This document shows, in pieces, positions 6,905-11,581 of a stretch of DNA of 11,581 nucleotides. The translations under genes were made by a program, and so were the position numbers. How positions within the stretch are numbered: position 1 is the stretch's first letter; every line of letters starts with the position of its first letter. The stretch comes from an uncultured Eubacteriales bacterium (lineage in GTDB: Bacteria > Bacillota > Clostridia > Oscillospirales > Oscillospiraceae), in NCBI GenBank assembly GCA_900320765.1, contig ONTN01000024.1, forward strand, positions 1-11,581, in the 5' to 3' direction. A model generated the notes under the pieces. That model was not told the DNA's origin, searched no databases, and worked only from the letters and a program-made list of their open reading frames with translations.

Positions 6905-7594
6905 ATGAAAAAAATTCTTGTGCTTGAGGACGAGGCTGGGATAAGAAGCTTCGTCGTAATAAATCTCAAAAGGTCGGGCTACGAGCCCATCGAGGCTGCC
7001 ACGGGCAAGGAGGCTCTTGACAAGATGCGAGAAAATCCCGATATCAAGGTCGCCCTCCTCGATATAATGCTCCCCGATATCGACGGCTTTGAGGTCTGCC
7101 GCCAGATAAGGGCAACTAATCCGCGCATCGGCATAATTATGCTCACCGCGAGGACGCAGGAGATGGACAAGGTCACCGGCCTTATGACAGGGGCGGACGA
7201 CTATGTAACCAAGCCCTTCTCACCGGCAGAGCTAACCGCGAGGGTGGACGCCCTCGTCCGCAGGGTCGGAGGCGACGAGGAGGTAAGAGGCTCGGACGAT
7301 ATAATCCAGGGCTCCTTCCATCTGAACACGAGGAACCGCACGCTTGAGAAGAACGGCGAGAGGATAAGGCTTACCCAGGTGGAGTATTCGATAATGAAGC
7401 TCTTTATGGATAACCCGGGCAGAGCCCTTTCCCGTGAGGATATCTTAAACTCCGTATGGGGCAGGGATTACTTCGGTGAGCTCAAGATAGTGGACGTCAA
7501 TATCCGCAGGCTGAGGATAAAGATAGAGGACGACCCCACGAACCCCGCATACATAACGACTGTCTGGGGCTACGGATATAAGTGGGGTTTCTGA
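6905..7594 (+). CDS. OmpR/PhoB-family DNA-binding response regulator
   Basis: This cytoplasmic transcription regulator should be phosphorylated by the kinase encoded next to it. The 229-residue length is standard. The receiver domain (about 1-120) has the acidic pair Glu8/Asp9, the phosphoacceptor Asp53 in LLDIMLP, Thr81, Tyr100 and Lys103 (KPF), so all switch residues are present. The C-terminal winged helix (about 130-229) has the LTQVEYSIMKLF, ILNSVWG, VDVNIRRLRIKIE and TVWGYGYKW elements of the OmpR family. The ATG sits three bases after the lipoprotein stop without a strong Shine-Dalgarno site, so translation is probably coupled to the upstream gene. Its targets are not visible; autoregulation of this operon is plausible but not shown. 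Confidence 0.95.
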   Translation: MKKILVLEDEAGIRSFVVINLKRSGYEPIEAATGKEALDKMRENPDIKVALLDIMLPDIDGFEVCRQIRATNPRIGIIMLTARTQEMDKVTGLMTGADDYVTKPFSPAELTARVDALVRRVGGDEEVRGSDDIIQGSFHLNTRNRTLEKNGERIRLTQVEYSIMKLFMDNPGRALSREDILNSVWGRDYFGELKIVDVNIRRLRIKIEDDPTNPAYITTVWGYGYKWGF

Positions 7595-7639
7595 TTGAGT
7601 AAACGCTGATAAACACCCTGAAAGGAGGGGAGCGGTTAA

Positions 7640-9085
7640 ATGAACAGGTCCGAAAATCCGATAATGCTCCCCAAGGTCAGGGGCTTGAGGCGGCGCTGGA
7701 TAATGAGCACCCTGCTCGTTATCCTTGTCATCGTCGTTATGGCGGTATCCCTCTTTTCCGTTATGAGCACGAACAACGTAAAATCAGCCGTGCGCGATGG
7801 ACTTATCACGAAGGCGACGACTACGGCGGACTTCTTCGCAAACTATATAACCCGCACCTTCGCTGAGTATTACGACTCGGCATATCTCTACATTGAGAAC
7901 TTCGATGCGGCGAACAAGCTCGACCTGCAGTTTATCGACACCGGCGGAAGGATACTTATCTCCTCGTATTCTACGATGTCGGCGGGAACTGCTCCGGGCA
8001 CGGAGGATATTTCGTCCGCCCTGTCGGACGGCGCTGTATCGGTATGGGAGGGCAAAAACCCGTCGACGGGCGAGCATATAATGGCGGTCTCCGCCCCGAT
8101 GCGCTATTCCGACGGGCAGGTCATCGGCGTTATGCGCTACGTTACCAGCATGCGCCTCGCGGACGAGCGGAGCTTCGGAACTACGATGGGCGCCGTCGGC
8201 GTCGGAGCGGCGGTAATGCTCTTAGTCCTCTTTATAAACCTTATGTTCCTCTCCTCCGTCATCGACCCGATGCGCGAGATAACCGCCGTAGCCCAGCGCA
8301 TAGCCGACGGGAGCTACGGCACGCAGATAACGAAGAAGTATTCCGACGAGATCGGCGATATGGTCGACGTTCTGAACGATATGTCGATAAAGCTCTCCCG
8401 CGCGGAAAAGACGCAGACGGAGTTTATATCCCAGGTATCCCACGAGCTGAGGACGCCGCTGACGGCGATATCCGGCTGGAGCGAGACCCTTTCATACGAT
8501 GAAAACCTCGATGAGGATGAGAAGCGCGGCGTCGCCACGATATTAAAGGAGAGCCGCAGACTGACTAAGATGGTAGAGGAGCTTCTGGACTTCACGAGGA
8601 TACAGGACGGGCGCTTTACTCTTAACGCGGTCGAGATGGACGCCGCCGCCGAGCTGGAGGACTCCATATTCGCCTACCGCGAGCTTCTAATGCAGGACGG
8701 GCTCGAGATAAGCTACGAGCCTTACGAGGACGAGCTCCCGCTCATAAACGGAGACCCGGAGAGGCTGAGACAGGTTTTCTACAACCTGTTTGACAACGCG
8801 GCGAAGTACGCCGCCGAGGGAAAGCGCATAGTCGTCTCGACCGGGCGAGCCGGCGACAGCATAATAATAAAATTCCGCGATTTCGGCCCCGGCATACCGG
8901 AGGACGAGCTCGACAAGGTCAAGATGCGCTTTTACAAGGGCAGCTCGAAGAAGAGAGGAAGCGGCATCGGCCTTTCCGTGTGCGATGAGATAATAAAATA
9001 CCACGGCGGAACGCTGACCCTCGCGAACGCTGAGGGCGGCGGCACGGAGGTGACGATATCCCTCCCCGCCGCGGAGGAAATATAA
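7640..9085 (+). CDS. Transmembrane sensor histidine kinase
   Basis: This is an inner-membrane sensor kinase, the probable partner of the upstream response regulator. The 481-residue protein has a basic N-terminus, TM1 (about 21-43), and an extracytoplasmic sensing region of about 137 residues that looks like a single PAS/Cache-like domain (the stretch FIDTGGRILISS is typical). TM2 (about 183-205), a HAMP linker (about 206-257) and the HisKA dimerisation helix with phosphoacceptor His268 in SHELRTP follow. The ATPase domain shows the N box (Asn385 in NLFDNAAKYA), G1 box (DFGPGIP, 414-420), F box region (RFYKG) and G2 box (GSGIGLSV, 440-447). All catalytic motifs are intact. GGAGG lies 11 bases before the ATG, a somewhat long spacing, with a further GGGGAG closer in. 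It is 45 bases from the regulator; no function is seen in that gap. Confidence 0.95.
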   Translation: MNRSENPIMLPKVRGLRRRWIMSTLLVILVIVVMAVSLFSVMSTNNVKSAVRDGLITKATTTADFFANYITRTFAEYYDSAYLYIENFDAANKLDLQFIDTGGRILISSYSTMSAGTAPGTEDISSALSDGAVSVWEGKNPSTGEHIMAVSAPMRYSDGQVIGVMRYVTSMRLADERSFGTTMGAVGVGAAVMLLVLFINLMFLSSVIDPMREITAVAQRIADGSYGTQITKKYSDEIGDMVDVLNDMSIKLSRAEKTQTEFISQVSHELRTPLTAISGWSETLSYDENLDEDEKRGVATILKESRRLTKMVEELLDFTRIQDGRFTLNAVEMDAAAELEDSIFAYRELLMQDGLEISYEPYEDELPLINGDPERLRQVFYNLFDNAAKYAAEGKRIVVSTGRAGDSIIIKFRDFGPGIPEDELDKVKMRFYKGSSKKRGSGIGLSVCDEIIKYHGGTLTLANAEGGGTEVTISLPAAEEI

Positions 9086-9119
9086 GACCGTAAGCTAAAA
9101 AAGGAAAGAAGCAAAGAGA

Positions 9120-10067
9120 ATGAGTGATACTAAAAAATGCCCCGCCTTCAAGACCTCGATAGGCGGGCAGGCCCTGATGGAGGGCATACTGATGCGGGGG
9201 CCGGATAAGGAGGCCATCGTGGTCCGCAAGCCGGACGGCACGCTTGAGGAGAAGGTCGAGAGCATAACGAGCCCGAAGGATAAGTTTTCTCCCTTCGGCT
9301 GGCCGATAATAAGGGGAAGCGTTAACTTCGTAGATACGATGATAAAGGGCGTGAAGGCGCTGACCTACTCCGCCTCGTTCCTCCCCGAGGAGGAGGCTGA
9401 GCCCGATAAGCTCGATAAGTGGATAGAGAAGCATTTCACCGGCGAAAAGGCTCAGAAGATCATTATAGGCATTTCCGTCGTTATCGGAATTGCAGTCTCC
9501 GTCGGCCTTTTCATCCTGCTTCCTACCGTGCTCGCGGGGCTCTTCTACAAGGCGGTGGAGAGCCGGATACTGCGAAACCTCATCGAGGGGGTTATCAGGA
9601 TAGCGATATTCCTCCTCTATATGATCCTCGCATCGAAGATGAAGGAGATAAAGCGGGTGTGGATGTACCACGGAGCCGAGCATAAAACGATATTCTGCTA
9701 TGAGGCGGGCCTTCCGCTCACGGTGGAGAACGCGAGAAGCCAGCCCCGGCTTCATCCCCGCTGCGGCACAAGCTTTATGATAATAGTAATGGTGGTCAGC
9801 ATCCTCGTATTCTCCGTTGTGAACGTCGAGAGCGTATGGCTCCGCATGGCGCTGAGGCTCGCCCTTCTGCCGGTCACCGTCGGCATAAGCTACGAGCTTA
9901 TAAAATACGCGGGCAGGCACGATAACTGGTTTACGAGGATAATCTCCGCGCCCGGCAAGGCGCTGCAGCTTATCACCACTCAGGAGCCGGACGACTCTAT
10001 GCTCGAGGTGGCGATCCGCTCGCTCGAGCTCGTAAAGCCGGAGGTCGCCGGCTCGGACGCTTGGTAA
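9120..10067 (+). CDS. DUF1385 membrane protein (YqhQ-like)
   Basis: This 315-residue protein belongs to the DUF1385 family, to which Bacillus subtilis YqhQ belongs; its biochemical function is not established to my knowledge. Family hallmarks are visible: GGQALMEGILMRGP (15-28), IIRGSVNFVDTM near 63-74, YHGAEHKTIFCYE (183-195) and HPRCGTSF (212-219). The conserved His, Glu and Cys residues (HGAEH, HPRCG) suggest a metal or catalytic site close to the membrane, which is an inference. Four hydrophobic helices are visible at about 113-139, 150-170, 219-235 and 238-256. The Shine-Dalgarno site is weak: GGAAAG lies about 14 bases upstream and AGAGA directly abuts the ATG. It lies between the kinase and prmC; adjacency of DUF1385 to prmC is, as far as I recall, common in Firmicutes. 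Confidence 0.9.
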   Translation: MSDTKKCPAFKTSIGGQALMEGILMRGPDKEAIVVRKPDGTLEEKVESITSPKDKFSPFGWPIIRGSVNFVDTMIKGVKALTYSASFLPEEEAEPDKLDKWIEKHFTGEKAQKIIIGISVVIGIAVSVGLFILLPTVLAGLFYKAVESRILRNLIEGVIRIAIFLLYMILASKMKEIKRVWMYHGAEHKTIFCYEAGLPLTVENARSQPRLHPRCGTSFMIIVMVVSILVFSVVNVESVWLRMALRLALLPVTVGISYELIKYAGRHDNWFTRIISAPGKALQLITTQEPDDSMLEVAIRSLELVKPEVAGSDAW

Positions 10068-10074
10068 GGCTATC

Positions 10075-10091
10075 AGGGGGCGATTTATATT
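10075..10091 (+). promoter_or_regulatory. Ribosome-binding site and probable ATT start of prmC
   Basis: AGGGGG (10075-10080) is followed by an eight-base spacer and then ATT (10089-10091), which begins an N-terminus that reads like PrmC. No ATG, GTG or TTG is present in this frame between the DUF1385 stop (10065) and the ATG at 10176. Confidence 0.65.
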
Positions 10092-10949
10092 AAAACGTAC
10101 AACGATCTGTACCTTGCCGCGAGGAAGAGACTGAAGGCGGCGGGGATCGAGGCCTACGACCTTGAGGCGAGGCTTATGATAAGCGCGGTTAGTGAAAAAT
10201 CGCGGGAGCAGTTTTTCCGCGATCTGAAGCTCTACGCCCTCGGAGACACCGAGGAGAGGGTGGAGACAATGCTTGAGCGGAGGATAGCGGGCGAGCCGAT
10301 AGCCTATATCCTCGGCGAGTGGGAGTTTATGGGGCTGCCGATGAAGGTGGACGACGGGGTGCTCATACCCCGCCCCGATACCGAGGCTCTCGCCGAGCTC
10401 TCGATAAAGCTTTTACGCGCGCGAAACTCGACCCAGGGCGCGAGAGTGCTCGACCTCTGCTGCGGAACGGGCTGCATCGGCATCTCGATCGCCTCCGCCG
10501 TGGCGGATGCGAGGGTAGTCCTCGTCGATAACTCAATGCGCGCCTTGAGAACGGCGCGGCAGAACGTCATTAAAAACTCCGTCCAGCGCAATACAACGGT
10601 GATCGAGGCGGACGCGCTCCACCAGCCGCCTATGCTTCTGGGCAGATTCGATATAATCGTATCCAATCCGCCCTATATCCCCTCGGCGGAGATACCGGAG
10701 CTCGATACCTCGGTAAAGGATTTTGAGCCGCGCGAGGCTCTTGACGGGGGAGAGGACGGCCTTGATTTCTACCGCGCCATCATACCCCGCTGGACGGATA
10801 TTCTGCGCGAGGACGGCTTTATCCTCTTTGAATGCGGAGAAGGGCAGGCCGAGGCCATCGGAAAAATGCTCGAAAAGCGCGGCTTCACCGCCGCTTACCA
10901 TAAGGACGCCGCCGGAGTAAAGCGGATAGTTGCAGCAACAAAAAAGTAA
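10089..10949 (+). CDS. prmC: Peptide chain release factor N5-glutamine methyltransferase
   Basis: PrmC (HemK) uses S-adenosylmethionine to methylate the Gln of the GGQ motif in release factors RF1 and RF2, which speeds peptide release. Numbering from ATT 10089 gives 286 residues, normal for the family. The N-terminal helical domain starts KTYNDLYLAARKRL, as in many homologues, and contains EPIAYILGEWEF and LIPRPDTE. The SAM-binding motif I is DLCCGTGCIG (about 122-131), and the catalytic NPPY is at 193-196. Starting at the first ATG (10176) would give 257 residues and cut off the first helix, including conserved sequence. The rest of the gene is intact. It starts 21 bases after the DUF1385 stop and recA follows 24 bases later. 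In many bacteria prmC lies beside prfA; that gene is not present here. Confidence 0.92.
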   Translation: MKTYNDLYLAARKRLKAAGIEAYDLEARLMISAVSEKSREQFFRDLKLYALGDTEERVETMLERRIAGEPIAYILGEWEFMGLPMKVDDGVLIPRPDTEALAELSIKLLRARNSTQGARVLDLCCGTGCIGISIASAVADARVVLVDNSMRALRTARQNVIKNSVQRNTTVIEADALHQPPMLLGRFDIIVSNPPYIPSAEIPELDTSVKDFEPREALDGGEDGLDFYRAIIPRWTDILREDGFILFECGEGQAEAIGKMLEKRGFTAAYHKDAAGVKRIVAATKK

Positions 10950-10973
10950 TCAATTTCATTGGAGGATAAGAAT

Positions 10974-11581
10974 ATGGCAGAGAAGAAAAAAGCAGCCGTC
11001 GCGTCCACGCTTCCGGACAGCGCGGAGGACAGGAAGAGAGCTCTTGAGAGCGCGATAAGCCAGATCGAGAAGAGCTACGGCAAGGGCAGCATAATGCGCC
11101 TCGGCTCGGGCATGCAGGTGAACGTGGAGGCGCTGCCTACGGGCTCGCTCTCGCTTGACCTTGCGCTCGGTATCGGCGGAGTTCCCAAGGGAAGGATAAT
11201 CGAGATCTACGGGCCTGAGTCATCGGGTAAGACGACCCTCGCCCTCCATATGGTCGCCTCCGCCCAGAAGGCCGGCGGAGAGGCCGCCTATATCGACGTG
11301 GAGCACGCCCTTGAGCCGGCCTACGCGAGAGCGGTCGGAGTGAATATCGACAATCTTCTCATCTCCCAGCCGGATACGGGCGAGGACGCCCTCTCGATAA
11401 CCGAGACCCTGGTGCGAAGCGGAGCCGTAGATATCGTCGTCGTCGATTCGGTCGCAGCCCTCGTTCCGAGAAGCGAGATAGAGGGCGAGATGGGCGATTC
11501 CTCCGTCGGCGTTTTGGCGAGGCTTATGAGCCAGGCTCTCCGCAAGCTCGCCGGCATCATTTCCAAGATCGGCGAGATAGG
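10974..11581 (+). CDS. recA: Recombinase RecA (3' partial)
   Basis: RecA binds single-stranded DNA, hydrolyses ATP, drives strand exchange and triggers LexA self-cleavage. The ATG at 10974 follows GGAGG (10961-10965) by eight bases. The frame is open to the right edge, giving 202 complete codons of a protein usually near 350. The Lys-rich N-terminus is about 14 residues longer than in E. coli. Walker A GPESSGKT is at 80-87, the catalytic Glu is Glu110 in YIDVEHALEP, Walker B VVVDS is at 155-159, and the loop L1 region GEMGDSSVGVLARLMS is at 171-186. At residue 177, Ser stands where E. coli has His163. Gene and family are certain. No canonical GAAC-N4-GTTC LexA box is visible in the short gap or nearby upstream sequence, so expression may come from the upstream operon or from a promoter inside prmC. 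Confidence 0.97.
   Translation, partial: MAEKKKAAVASTLPDSAEDRKRALESAISQIEKSYGKGSIMRLGSGMQVNVEALPTGSLSLDLALGIGGVPKGRIIEIYGPESSGKTTLALHMVASAQKAGGEAAYIDVEHALEPAYARAVGVNIDNLLISQPDTGEDALSITETLVRSGAVDIVVVDSVAALVPRSEIEGEMGDSSVGVLARLMSQALRKLAGIISKIGEI

Noticed and set aside
8919..9920. Open frame of 333 codons on the minus strand
   Set aside because: It is antisense to both the kinase 3' end and the DUF1385 gene, spans their junction, and encodes low-complexity sequence rich in His, Tyr and Arg. Both sense genes have clear family motifs.
10176..10949. prmC starting at the ATG at 10176
   Set aside because: It would remove 29 residues including the conserved NDLYLAAR helix, and no ribosome-binding site is well placed before it; the ATT at 10089 fits better.

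Overview
The window looks like a chromosomal segment of a GC-rich anaerobic Firmicute, most likely class Clostridia and close to the gut Oscillospiraceae. That placement is inferred from gene content (a GltD-like flavoprotein with extra iron-sulfur clusters, a stand-alone HypA, a DUF1385/YqhQ-like protein), strong purine-rich Shine-Dalgarno sites, and heavy use of ATA (Ile) and AGG/AGA (Arg) codons in an otherwise GC-rich sequence. There is no sign of phage, transposon, CRISPR, tRNA or rRNA. This reads as core chromosome.

The layout has three transcription blocks. (1) Positions 1-2307, plus strand: the 3' part of a large FAD/NAD(P)/[4Fe-4S] oxidoreductase, followed one base later by hypA. A hairpin at 2312-2338 closes the block and probably also stops transcription coming the other way. 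(2) Positions 5270-2344, minus strand: a Na+/Ca2+-type (CaCA) antiporter, then mtnA (methylthioribose-1-phosphate isomerase), then an unrecognised four-helix membrane protein. Gaps are very short, so this is probably one operon, with a good sigma-A-type promoter just upstream of the antiporter. (3) Positions 5579-11581, plus strand: a lipoprotein with calcium-loop-like repeats, an OmpR-type response regulator, a membrane histidine kinase, a DUF1385 membrane protein, prmC (release factor methyltransferase) and recA, which runs off the right edge. The gaps are 3, 45, 34, 21 and 24 bases with no obvious terminator. A signalling cassette may therefore be co-transcribed with translation-termination and recombination genes. 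Blocks 2 and 3 diverge from an AT-rich region of about 308 bases (5271-5578).

Most notable points: prmC has no ATG, GTG or TTG codon that would give a full-length protein, and apparently starts at an ATT codon behind a well-placed Shine-Dalgarno site. The lipoprotein is coupled to a two-component system and may be its accessory sensor. HypA is an orphan paired with a flavoprotein rather than with other hydrogenase maturation genes. The divergent intergenic region holds a terminator-like hairpin between the two promoters. Two start codons (membrane protein at 3165, lipoprotein GTG at 5579) are chosen here from ribosome-binding-site position. I did not find a clear new defence or mobile system.
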